From: Oceanicola sp. 22II-s10i
GTDB lineage: Bacteria; Pseudomonadota; Alphaproteobacteria; Rhodobacterales; Rhodobacteraceae
Reading direction: 5' to 3'
Assembly: GCF_002210105.1 (NCBI RefSeq)
Contig: NZ_AQQU01000005.1
Coordinates: forward strand, 248,001 to 312,000
DNA length: 64,000 bases
Shown: one piece after another, positions 56,642 through 64,000 of the stretch
Numbering within the stretch: position 1 is the stretch's first letter
Layout of the letters: each line of letters begins with the position of its first letter
Position numbers and translations under genes: made by a program
The notes under the pieces: model-generated
Databases searched by the model: none
The model's input: the letters and a program-made list of their open reading frames with translations, nothing else
Told to the model about the DNA's origin: nothing

Positions 56642-58359
56642 GCGGTTTTCCTTTCGGTTTGTGGGACCTCTCCGATGGTCCAGACTCCGGTGTGGTCGAG
56701 CCCGACAGGCTCTCGGTGCGCGACACAGAGGATCGCTGCGGTCGGCAGGTCGCGGCGCAGGATCGCCAGAAGGTTCGCCTCGCTCGTCGCGTCCAGCGCC
56801 GAGGTCGCCTCGTCCAGCACCAGCCAGCCGGGGCGATGCAGCAGCACCCGCGCCAGGGCCAGACGCTGGCGTTCGCCCAGCGACAGCCCTTCGAGGGCGA
56901 CCTCGCTGTCGGCCTCCAGCGCCCCGAGGCGATGCGACAGGCCGACCCGTTCCAGCACTGCACGCAGGCGGGCGGGGTCGAAATCATCGGGACCGGAGGG
57001 ATAACAGGCGGCGGCGGCCAGACCGTCCGGGCAGAGGTAAGGACGCTGCGGCAGGACAAAGATCGGCGCCTCCGGCGTCTCGATCCGGCCCTCGCCGTAG
57101 CGCCATAGGCCCGACAGCGCGGTCAGCAGCGTCGTCTTGCCCTGCCCCGACGCACCCGAGATCCAGATGCGTTCGCCCCGGCGGATGGTCCGGTCGGGCA
57201 CCGGCGCCAGCCAGCGGCCCTGCGGCGTGGCCAGCCGCAGACCACGGACATGCAGTGCGTCGTCCGCGCTTGTCCCACGGTCGACAGCCGCCGCGACGCC
57301 GCCCACGGGTTCGGGATCGCCCGTCACGCGGAACAGGTCGTCCAGCCGGTGCGCGACGGCGGCCAGTTCGGCCAGATCGCGGTATTTGAAGATGAACCAC
57401 GACAGGGTCGTCGTGACTCGGCTGAAGGTGCTCGACAGCTGCATCAGCCCGCCGAAGGTGACGGACCCGGCGAAATAAGCGGGCAGCGCGAAGAACAGCG
57501 GGACGCGCAGGACGGTCTGGTAGTAGGGCCGCGTGAACAGCCCGAGGATCAGCTCGCGCCGGATCAGCCGCAACCAGTTGTGCCGGATGCCCTGAAACCG
57601 CGCGTCCAGCCGCCGCCGCTCGGCCGCCTCGCCCCCCGCCTGCGCGATCTCGGTCGCGTTGTCGCGCAGCTGGACGAGGGTGTGCCGGAAATCCGCCTCG
57701 CGCCGTTCGTGGCTGAAGTAGAGCGACTTGAGCGGCCAGCCGACCATGTGCGTGATCGCGCTGGATACGAGGACATAGAGAAAGGCCAGCCACACCATGT
57801 AGCGCGGGATCTCGATGTCGAAGCCGAGCGCTGTGAAGTGCAGCACGAAATCCGACAGCGTCCACAGGATGGCGACATAGGTCACGACTCCCGCGATCCG
57901 TCCGACGAGGTCCAGTGTCAGTTCCAGCAGCAGTTCGACGTAGCGGTCGCAATCCTCGGACACCCGCTGGTCGGGGTTGTCCACCGTTTCGGCTGACAGT
58001 CCGGGGCGCAGGTGCCAGTACGCCCGCCCCCCGGTCCATGCATCCAGCGCATCGCCCGTCAGCTTCTGCCGCCAGCGCAGCCACAGCCGTTTCCGCAGGT
58101 AGTCGCTGACCAGAAAGATCGCGGCGGAGCCTGTGACCAGCATGCCGAAGACGCCCAGTTCCCGCATGGCGGTATGCGCATCGAGCTGCTCCAGCGCGTC
58201 ATAGAACCGGCGGGTCCATGCGATCATCTGCACGTCGACCCAGAGATCGACGAGTATCAGCACCAGAACGATGGCGAACAGCGCGAACCCCACACCGGCG
58301 CCCGGTCCGAAGGCCGCGCGCCGGGTCAGGGCCCGGATGCGTCCGAGGGTGACACGCAT
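56638..58359 (-). CDS. SbmA/BacA-type ABC transporter with fused ATPase (YddA-like)
   Basis: 573 residues. Six transmembrane helices (about residues 1-310) match the ABC_membrane_2/SbmA-BacA fold: WVDVQMIAWTRRFYDALEQ, WRQKLTGDALDAWTGGRAYW, DNPDQRVSEDCDRYV, and the EEA-like READFRHTLVQLRDNATEIA (about residues 220-239). The ATPase domain has Walker A GASGQGKTTLL, the signature LSLGERQRLALAR, Walker B WLVLDEATSALD and the H-loop HRE. Most relatives are importers of peptides or vitamin B12 (Rv1819c). Here the gene touches a TonB receptor gene with no gap, so import is inferred. Inner membrane. Confidence 0.87.
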   Translation of the reverse strand: MRVTLGRIRALTRRAAFGPGAGVGFALFAIVLVLILVDLWVDVQMIAWTRRFYDALEQLDAHTAMRELGVFGMLVTGSAAIFLVSDYLRKRLWLRWRQKLTGDALDAWTGGRAYWHLRPGLSAETVDNPDQRVSEDCDRYVELLLELTLDLVGRIAGVVTYVAILWTLSDFVLHFTALGFDIEIPRYMVWLAFLYVLVSSAITHMVGWPLKSLYFSHERREADFRHTLVQLRDNATEIAQAGGEAAERRRLDARFQGIRHNWLRLIRRELILGLFTRPYYQTVLRVPLFFALPAYFAGSVTFGGLMQLSSTFSRVTTTLSWFIFKYRDLAELAAVAHRLDDLFRVTGDPEPVGGVAAAVDRGTSADDALHVRGLRLATPQGRWLAPVPDRTIRRGERIWISGASGQGKTTLLTALSGLWRYGEGRIETPEAPIFVLPQRPYLCPDGLAAAACYPSGPDDFDPARLRAVLERVGLSHRLGALEADSEVALEGLSLGERQRLALARVLLHRPGWLVLDEATSALDATSEANLLAILRRDLPTAAILCVAHREPVGLDHTGVWTIGEVPQTERKTA

Positions 58360-60606
58360 CTAGAACCTCATGTCGAAGCTGACGGCGAAGGTCCGACCCG
58401 GTCCGGTCTGCAATTCGATCGGATTGGTGCGGGCGACGCTCGCGCTGGCCGTCGCGCCATAGGTGGCGGCGTTGGCGGTGAAATAGCGGGTGTCGAAGAC
58501 GTTGTTCACGCCGAGGTTGAGGAAGCCGTCCGGGATCACCTCCCACTTGGCGTGCAGATCGAAGACGGCGTAGCTGCCCGGCTTGTAGTCGGTCGGGCTC
58601 GCCGTTTCCTTGACCGCCGCCGCAAAGGTGCCGACCCCTTCCAGCGTCAGGCCGTATTGCGGGATCTCGTGGGCCAGCGCGACGGTCGCGGTCAGCGGCG
58701 GCAGGGTGTGCGGCGTCTTGGCCGCCGTGGGGCTGCTGCGCTGTTCGCCCTTCTGCCATGCGGCGCTCAGGCTCATCGAGGTGTCGCGGCTCAGCGCCCA
58801 TCCGGCCGAGGCCTCGATCCCCCAGACGCTGACCTCGGAAATGTTGCGATAGGTGTAGTCGGTGGTGCCCGGCGGGTTGTAGAAGCTCTGGATGAAGTCG
58901 GTGTAATCGGCACGGAAGGCGTTGACCGCAACGAACCCGCGCTGTTCCTCGTAGCGCAGGCCAAGCTCATAGCTTTTGACCTCTTCCGGTCGCAGGTTCG
59001 GTGCCGGGACCAGATCGAAGGACGTGCCGGGCAGCGAGGTGAACAACTGCTGAGAGGTCGGCATCTTGAACCCCTCGCCGTATTTCGCCCAGACCGACCA
59101 GCGGTCGTCCAGCCGCCAGAGCGCGCCGAGGCTCTTCAACAGCGCCTGATCCTCGCGCACCCGCGGCTCCTGCCCCGGCACCGCCTGGTAGTCGCCGTCG
59201 GGCCGGGGGTCGATGTGATAGGTCGCGAACCGCAGGCCGGGGGTCAGTTCGAACCGGCCACCGCCAAGGGTGATCCGGTCCTCGATATAGACATCGGCGC
59301 GGCGCGTGGTGGCATTGGCAAAGTTGAACCCGCCCGCCCGCGTCTCGGTCACGGTGCCGGTGGTCAGGTTGGTTTCGACGTCCCGGCGGGAATAGTCCGT
59401 TCTGGCGATGTCCCCGTCGAAGCCGATGATCAGCCGGTGATCCGCCGCTCCGGTCGAAAAGCGGGCGGTCGCCTGCACGTCGAGTTCAAAGAAGTCCTCG
59501 GAGAATTTCAGCTCGTCCCGCGTGCGGATGCTGTCGCCCGCCGCCGAGGTCGACAGCTCCGTCCCGGTCCGGCGGTAGCCGTGCGGGGTATAGGCGAAGG
59601 TTGTGACGACCTCGTCGAACGGTCCGGCGTCCGGGGTCCATGTGTGTTCCACGCCGAAGCGGTTGCGGTAGAGGTCGAGATGCCGGTCCTTCTTGTTGAT
59701 CACTTCGCCCGTCGCGGCCCCCGTGATGGACGAATAGACCGGACCGAGCGTCGCGTTCTGGGCGACATCGGTGTCCCGGTCCAGCACGTCCGCGCTGAAT
59801 TCCAGCCGGTGGCGGCTGTCGGGCGTCCAGACCAGTTTCAGCAATCCGCGGGTGGATGTGCTGTCGGTCGGATCGAAGGACCCGCAGGGCGTCGCGCCCC
59901 AGGCGATATTCCGGGGACAGCCATAGATGCCGCCGTCGTCCCGCGCGTTCGACAGCTCCGGCTCGTGCCCGGTTTCCCGTGCGATGCCGGCCAGCACCGA
60001 AACGGTGTCCGACAGGCGCTGGCCAAAGCTCAACGTCACCCCTGTGCTGCGGTCGTAGCTGTCATACTTCGCCCGCGCGCGGACAGCCTGATCCTCGCCC
60101 ATCAGCAGGTCGTCGGGGTCGATCGTTTCGAACGCCACAAGCCCGCCGAGCGCATCCGCCCCCCACAGGACCGAGGACGGGCCGCGCACGATCTCGGCCT
60201 GCTTGGTGAAGTTCAGGTCGACGTAATCCCGCGTCCCGTCGATGATCCGCTCGGCCATGCGCGATCCGTCGACCTGCACCGCCACGCGGTTGCCGCCGAC
60301 GCCCCGGATGGTGAAACCGCCGAGCGTGCTGAACGGGTCGGCGCCCGAGCTCTGCCGGTTCACGGTCACGCCGGGCAGCCTGCGCACGAGTTCCTCGATA
60401 TCCGAGATCTGCCGGTCTTCGATCTCGTCCGCGCCGATTACCGTGATGTTCGACGGCACATCCAGCACCTCGGCCCCCGCGCGGTCGGTATTGACCACGA
60501 TCGGATCGAGCGTGACCGGTCCCTCCTGCGCGAAAACGGCGGCGGGGCAGAACACGGTGGCAAGCAGCGCAGCACGTATGCTGCGTGTCGGACGGGGATG
60601 GTGCAC
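58360..60606 (-). CDS. TonB-dependent outer-membrane receptor, haem/haemoglobin-receptor family
   Basis: 748 residues from a GTG at 60606 with TAGGAG seven bases upstream; the ATG at 60672 has no such site. Signal peptide to VFAQ. The plug domain starts PIVVNTDRAGAEVLDVPSNI with a TonB-box-like start. The 22-strand barrel contains GLKxxxxQ-type and a FRAP-like motif GEGFKMPTS followed by VPAPNLRPEEVKSYELGLR, the PNL box of haem receptors, and ends MRF with a terminal Phe. Unlike HemR/HmuR there is no His in the plug or between FRAP-like and PNL boxes, so haem coordination would differ. First gene of the unit. Confidence 0.9.
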   Translation of the reverse strand: MHHPRPTRSIRAALLATVFCPAAVFAQEGPVTLDPIVVNTDRAGAEVLDVPSNITVIGADEIEDRQISDIEELVRRLPGVTVNRQSSGADPFSTLGGFTIRGVGGNRVAVQVDGSRMAERIIDGTRDYVDLNFTKQAEIVRGPSSVLWGADALGGLVAFETIDPDDLLMGEDQAVRARAKYDSYDRSTGVTLSFGQRLSDTVSVLAGIARETGHEPELSNARDDGGIYGCPRNIAWGATPCGSFDPTDSTSTRGLLKLVWTPDSRHRLEFSADVLDRDTDVAQNATLGPVYSSITGAATGEVINKKDRHLDLYRNRFGVEHTWTPDAGPFDEVVTTFAYTPHGYRRTGTELSTSAAGDSIRTRDELKFSEDFFELDVQATARFSTGAADHRLIIGFDGDIARTDYSRRDVETNLTTGTVTETRAGGFNFANATTRRADVYIEDRITLGGGRFELTPGLRFATYHIDPRPDGDYQAVPGQEPRVREDQALLKSLGALWRLDDRWSVWAKYGEGFKMPTSQQLFTSLPGTSFDLVPAPNLRPEEVKSYELGLRYEEQRGFVAVNAFRADYTDFIQSFYNPPGTTDYTYRNISEVSVWGIEASAGWALSRDTSMSLSAAWQKGEQRSSPTAAKTPHTLPPLTATVALAHEIPQYGLTLEGVGTFAAAVKETASPTDYKPGSYAVFDLHAKWEVIPDGFLNLGVNNVFDTRYFTANAATYGATASASVARTNPIELQTGPGRTFAVSFDMRF

Positions 60607-60690
60607 GGGCAGGCTCCTACGGGTTGAGATCCGGAAGCTTGCGTCGTGGCTGGCATCGGTTGGGTCGGCCATATCTCGCCGACGTGTGGG

Positions 60691-60719
60691 GTTATCTTTA
60701 AGTTGATAGTTTCAGTCAA
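60691..60719 (-). promoter_or_regulatory. Promoter with iron-Rhodo-box-like palindrome of the TonB receptor operon
   Basis: On the minus strand TTGACT (60719-60714), 17 bp, GATAAC (60696-60691). The -35 overlaps a palindrome TTGA-N9-TCAA (60703-60719), the form TGA-N9-TCA known as the iron-Rhodo-box, bound by RirA-type regulators in Rhodobacterales. Position and overlap suggest repression when iron is plentiful. Confidence 0.65.
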
Positions 60720-60839
60720 GATATTTTTTCAACGCCCTTTCAAGGGCCGACCGGCCCCTCCCGACTTGCAAAACCGGGCCGGAGCAGGCGCTATCGGCGC
60801 AAGGGCCACGGCCCGCGACGTCACCTGAGAGGAGCAGGC

Positions 60840-61469
60840 ATGAAACTTTACGACTTCAAATTCGCGCCGAACTGTCGACGCGTCCGCTTTTTCGCCGCCG
60901 AGAAGGGGGTCGCGCTGGACTACGTGCCGGTCGACATGATGACCGACGAACAGCTCAGCGCGGACTACGCGCAGGTCAACGCGCGCCGCACGATCCCGCT
61001 GCTGGAACTGGACGACGGCACGCGGCTGAGCGAATCCGTCGCGATCTGCCGTTACCTCGACGCGCTGAACCCCGAACCGCCGCTGTTCGGCACGGGCCCC
61101 ATGGGGGTCGCGCTGGTCGAGATGTGGCACCGCCGGGTGGAGCTTGAGGGGCTGATGGCCGTGGCCGAGGCGCTGCGCAACGGCGTCGACCGGTTCAAGG
61201 ACCGAGCGATTCCCGGTCCGCACAACTTCGAACAGATCCCGGCCCTTGCCGAACGCGGGCACCGGCGGCTGGACAGCTTCTACGACATGCTGGAGGCGCG
61301 GCTGGCGGAGAGCCCCTACCTTGCGGGCGAGGACTATTCGATCGCCGACATCCTCGGCGTCGTGACCGTGGATTTCGCCCGCGCGGTCAAGAAGCGGATC
61401 CCCGAGACGCACGAGAACCTCGCGCGGTGGCACGCCGGGATTTCGGCCCGTCCGGCCGCAGCCGCCTGA
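60840..61469 (+). CDS. Glutathione S-transferase family protein
   Basis: 209 residues. The N-terminal thioredoxin-like domain (MKLYDFKFAPNCRRVRFFAA, cis-Pro in RTIPLLELDDG, then LSESVAICRYL) binds glutathione; the C-terminal helical domain contains YLAGEDYSIADILGVVTVDF. The residue at the usual Ser/Cys/Tyr site is in FAPNCRR. It detoxifies electrophiles or acts in a catabolic step with glutathione. It is divergent from the TonB receptor and only 93 bp from its start, so it might also respond to iron, but no separate promoter was resolved. GAGAGGAG precedes the ATG. Confidence 0.9.
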   Translation: MKLYDFKFAPNCRRVRFFAAEKGVALDYVPVDMMTDEQLSADYAQVNARRTIPLLELDDGTRLSESVAICRYLDALNPEPPLFGTGPMGVALVEMWHRRVELEGLMAVAEALRNGVDRFKDRAIPGPHNFEQIPALAERGHRRLDSFYDMLEARLAESPYLAGEDYSIADILGVVTVDFARAVKKRIPETHENLARWHAGISARPAAAA

Positions 61470-61499
61470 CCGGGCCGCGCGGGCGATCCGGGCCGGGGC

Positions 61500-62603
61500 T
61501 CAGCGCCAGCCGCGCTTGGCCCGGTTCGCCAGCCAGTATTTCTGCTGGTCCGGCAGCAGGTCGAAGGGCGCCTCTTCGCCCAGGGCCACGGCGGCGTGGA
61601 ACGGCCAGTTCGGTTCGTTCTGCACCCCGCGCCCGACCGCGATCAGGTCGGCGTCGCCGGTCTGGAGGATCTCCTCGGCATGTTCGGGATCGAAGATCAG
61701 CCCGACCGCCATCGTCATGATCCCCGCCTCGCGCTTGAGCGCCGAGGCATAGGGCACCTGATAGCCCACCTCCAGCGGCGGCCCGCCCTGCGTGCGCCCG
61801 ATCCCGCCCGAGGAGCAGTCGACCACGTCGACGCCCAGTTCCTTCAGCCGCTTGCTGAGCGCGATGCTGTCCTCGACCGTCCAGTTGGCGTGATCCTCGA
61901 CCGACAGCCGCACGAACAGCGGCTTGTCGTCGGGCCAGATGCCGCGCACGCCCTCGACGATCTCGCAGAGAAAGCGGGTCCGGTTCTCGAAACTGCCGCC
62001 ATATTCGTCGGTCCGCTGGTTGGCGACGTCCGACAGGAACTGGTTCACGAGGTAGCCATGCGCGCCGTGGATCTCGAGCACGTCAAAGCCCGCGTCCCGC
62101 GCCCGCACCGCAGCGGCGACCCAGTTGGCGACCATCTGGCGGACGCCTTCGGTGTCCGGCGCCTCGGGCGTCTCGTAGCCGTTGCCCTGCGCGATGGCGC
62201 TCGGACCGACGATGCGCCAGGTGGGGTCCTCGGCCTCGGGCCCGGTCAGGGCATGGCCGCCCTCCCACGGGCGGAACCGCTTGGCCTTGCGGCCGGAATG
62301 GCCCAGCTGGATGCCGGGCACCGCGCCGCACCGGCGGATGAAGCTGGCCAGCCGCGTCATGCCGGGCACGAACTTGTCGTCCCACAGGCCCAGATCGCCC
62401 ACGGTTCCCGCGCCCCGCCGTTCGACCTTGGTGCTTTCGACAAAGAACAGGCCCGGCCCGCCCGCCGCGAACCGGCCCGCGTTCATCATCGTCCAGTCCG
62501 ACACGTGGCCGTCGTCCGCCGCATACTGGTGCATCGGCGGGATCACGATGCGGTTCCGCAGGCGGACGCCGCGCAGGTCGATCGGGGTGAAAAGCTTGCT
62601 CAT
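61500..62603 (-). CDS. NADH:flavin oxidoreductase / Old Yellow Enzyme family (YqjM-like)
   Basis: 367 residues from the ATG at 62603 (AGAGG five bases upstream). An FMN-dependent TIM barrel starting LFTPIDLRGVRLRNRIVIPP with the FMN-site MHQYAADDGHVSDW; His pair in LEIHGAHGYLVNQFLSDVAN and Tyr-Gly-Gly in RTDEYGGSFENRTRF; then ADLIAVGRGVQNEPNW. YqjM-type enzymes reduce activated alkenes, such as enones, with NADPH, often under oxidative stress. The Cys of YqjM at the flavin is Met or Pro-Met here (IPPMHQY). It faces the GST gene end-to-end, 30 bp apart. Confidence 0.92.
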   Translation of the reverse strand: MSKLFTPIDLRGVRLRNRIVIPPMHQYAADDGHVSDWTMMNAGRFAAGGPGLFFVESTKVERRGAGTVGDLGLWDDKFVPGMTRLASFIRRCGAVPGIQLGHSGRKAKRFRPWEGGHALTGPEAEDPTWRIVGPSAIAQGNGYETPEAPDTEGVRQMVANWVAAAVRARDAGFDVLEIHGAHGYLVNQFLSDVANQRTDEYGGSFENRTRFLCEIVEGVRGIWPDDKPLFVRLSVEDHANWTVEDSIALSKRLKELGVDVVDCSSGGIGRTQGGPPLEVGYQVPYASALKREAGIMTMAVGLIFDPEHAEEILQTGDADLIAVGRGVQNEPNWPFHAAVALGEEAPFDLLPDQQKYWLANRAKRGWR

Positions 62604-62728
62604 CTGTGCCTCTTTCGCGGTCTGGACGGATCCCGGCCTTGATAGGCGGGACCGCGCCCGCGACCAAGGCGCGAGCGGTCCGGTGCCCGAAAGCTCCACA
62701 TCCTTGTGAGAAACCGGAGGCGCGCGCC

Positions 62729-63385
62729 TCAGACCAGGCCGCCGAGCGTGTGGACCGACACCGCCGCGAAGAACAAGCCGGTGCCGACCAGCACGAAGAC
62801 GTGCCAGATCGTGTAGTGGAACGGCAGCCGGTCGAAGAGGTAGAACACCACGCCGAACGTGTAGACGATGCCACCCGCCAGCATCAGCGTCAGGACCGGC
62901 CCGGACAGTTCCGCCAGCAGCCCGCGATCCGCCACCATGACCGCCCAGCCCATGCAGAGATACAGCGCGACGGCCAGCAGCCGGTAGCGGTTCGGCGCCA
63001 CGAACTTCATGAACGCGCCGAACGCGGCGGTGCCCCAGAGGCCGGCCAGCAGGGTCGACGGCTGCGCCCCGGTGGTCAGCACGAAGGGCGTGTAGGTGCC
63101 CGCGATCTTGAAGTAGATCCCGCTGTGGTCGAAGCGTTTCAGCAGACCCTTCCACCGGATGCTGTCGATCATGTTGTAGAGCGCCGAGAAGGTCAGCATG
63201 GCGACCAGCGTCGCGCCGTAGATGCCCGTGGCCCAGACCATCCGCGCGTCACCGCCCGCGACGGTGAAGCCGATCAGCAGCGGCACCGAGATCAGCGCAA
63301 GGGCCACGCCCATGACATGCACGACACCGTCGCTGAAGCGTTCGGCGCGGCTGTAGGCGGGTCTGATTCCGGGGCGGAGTAGCAT
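62729..63385 (-). CDS. PAQR/TrhA haemolysin III family membrane protein
   Basis: 218 residues with seven transmembrane segments. Family landmarks: RAERFSDGVVHVMGVALALI, LTFSALYNMIDSIRWKG, FDHSGIYFKIAGTYTPFVL, and YTFGVVFYLFDRLPFHYTIW then HVFVLVGTGLFFAAVSVHTL. The His and Ser/Asp residues in FSDGVVH, FDHSGIY and YTIWHVFVL form the metal site of PAQR proteins. TrhA homologues are linked to membrane fluidity homeostasis in bacteria. GGAG lies 14 bases before the ATG. No operon partner. Confidence 0.92.
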   Translation of the reverse strand: MLLRPGIRPAYSRAERFSDGVVHVMGVALALISVPLLIGFTVAGGDARMVWATGIYGATLVAMLTFSALYNMIDSIRWKGLLKRFDHSGIYFKIAGTYTPFVLTTGAQPSTLLAGLWGTAAFGAFMKFVAPNRYRLLAVALYLCMGWAVMVADRGLLAELSGPVLTLMLAGGIVYTFGVVFYLFDRLPFHYTIWHVFVLVGTGLFFAAVSVHTLGGLV

Positions 63386-63634
63386 GGTTCTGATCTATAG
63401 CTCCGCGAGATGACGGAACAACGAACAAGACCGTCATCGCGCGGTTGCCCTTGCGGCAGCGGGCGCTCTGCCGCTCATGCCGCCCGTTTCGTGATCGCCG
63501 CGCCAGGGGGCACGCGGACCGGTGCATGCATGAAGGACTTGCCAACCCGCCGCCGCGGTGCGTTGTCTGTGACCTGTGCGATGCGCCGGGCCCCGCCCGC
63601 GCGGGCCATCCGCACCGACAGTCAGGGACCGAAG
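63386..63634. other. Divergent intergenic region
   Basis: 249 bp between the TrhA gene and the aminotransferase gene; it must contain both promoters. Apart from a GATCTATAGCT-like AT patch near 63393-63402, no clear site was seen, and no ORF there is supported. Confidence 0.4.
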
Positions 63635-64000
63635 ATGAAAAGCCACGTCTTTCACCGCACGCCCGAAAAGCCCCTTGTCGCCGTCAGCGCCAAGGGGCTC
63701 GAGATCACCGATGCCGAGGGCCGGGTCTACCTCGACGGTTCGGGCGGCGCGGCGGTCAGCTGCATCGGTCACGGCGATCCGCGCGTGATCGAGGCGATGA
63801 CCCGGCAGGCCATGACGGTGGACTACGCCCACACCGGGGCCTTCACCTCGGAACCCGCCGAGGCGCTGGCGGCGACGCTCTGCGCCGCGACCACCGCGCC
63901 GCTGGACAAGGCGTTCATCGTGGGCAGCGGGTCCGAGGCGGTCGAGACGGCGGTCAAGATGGCGCGCGGCTATCACCTCGCGCGCGGGGACACCGGGCGG
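63635..64000 (+). CDS. Class III (PLP-dependent) aminotransferase, N-terminal part (runs off the window)
   Basis: 122 codons are visible and remain open at the right edge. It starts MKSHVFHRTPEKPLVAVSAK, preceded by CAGGGACC seven bases before the ATG. The GLEITDAEGRVYLDGSGGAA strand and CIGHGDPRVIEAMTRQ fit class III transaminases, and FIVGSGSEAVETAVKMARGY is the SGSEAxExAxKxAR phosphate-binding motif. The PLP lysine is beyond the edge. These enzymes act on omega-amino acids, 4-aminobutyrate or similar amines; substrate unknown. Confidence 0.9.
   Translation, partial: MKSHVFHRTPEKPLVAVSAKGLEITDAEGRVYLDGSGGAAVSCIGHGDPRVIEAMTRQAMTVDYAHTGAFTSEPAEALAATLCAATTAPLDKAFIVGSGSEAVETAVKMARGYHLARGDTGR

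Overview
The window is chromosomal DNA of an alphaproteobacterium, most likely a member of the Rhodobacteraceae. The signs are high GC with strong third-position GC bias, the gene families present (small DUF6476-like membrane protein, Hint_2-type protein, AYRGAGR-type molybdenum hydroxylase, RpoH with the Rhodobacter-style N-terminus), a CTTG-N18-CCTATCT sigma-32-type promoter, and a TTGA-N9-TCAA iron-Rhodo-box-like palindrome. The genus cannot be fixed by eye. I saw no rRNA, tRNA, CRISPR array, replication origin or intact insertion sequence.

Layout. 1-3.8 kb: start of hppD (tyrosine catabolism) divergent from an Lrp/AsnC regulator, then a ketopantoate-reductase-like enzyme and a CPA2 cation/proton antiporter. 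3.8-6.0 kb: an MT-A70 adenine methyltransferase convergent with a BglII/BstYI-like endonuclease, read as a type II restriction-modification pair, with a triple-hairpin element between them and a membrane-anchored thermonuclease-like protein next door. 6.0-17.3 kb: mostly housekeeping (aspS, carB, tdk, a D-2-hydroxyacid dehydrogenase, csaA, proC, ybjN) plus a secreted protein with a 42-bp tandem repeat and a PAP2 membrane protein. About 17.3-22.3 kb: a likely small island holding a transposase remnant, an HTH-alpha/beta-hydrolase fusion, an MFS transporter and two small secreted proteins. 22.3-26.9 kb: ubiK, the overlapping lgt-midA-pgeF operon, a 46-residue basic protein and a Hint protein that lacks the catalytic Cys. 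26.9-33.4 kb: an FAH-family enzyme whose start region is tandemly duplicated, a secreted caspase-like protein, oligoendopeptidase F, two small proteins and an M19 dipeptidase. 33.4-38.4 kb: a capsule-type protein, a sulfotransferase, rpoH, a DUF4386 protein, and rluA and a DUF6476 gene whose opposed start codons overlap.

38.5-43.6 kb holds a gamma-glutamyltransferase and a gene cluster with two divergent PepSY proteins, a b561-like cytochrome, and an overlapping response regulator/histidine kinase pair. 43.7-49.8 kb is a form II CO-dehydrogenase-like operon in the order coxD-coxE-coxS-coxL-coxM. An AraC regulator and a 1347-residue autotransporter follow.

55.1-60.7 kb is the most interesting unit. 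Four touching or overlapping genes run from one promoter with an iron-Rhodo-box-like palindrome: a TonB-dependent receptor of the haem-receptor family, an SbmA/BacA-type ABC transporter with fused ATPase, a HemS/ChuX-like cytoplasmic protein and a ChaN-like protein. No classical periplasmic binding protein or HmuUV permease is present. The receptor has no His in its plug or between its FRAP-like and PNL boxes. I infer a possible TonB-to-SbmA-type import route for haem or a related tetrapyrrole. The window ends with a GST, an Old Yellow Enzyme homologue, a TrhA/haemolysin III protein and the start of a class III aminotransferase.
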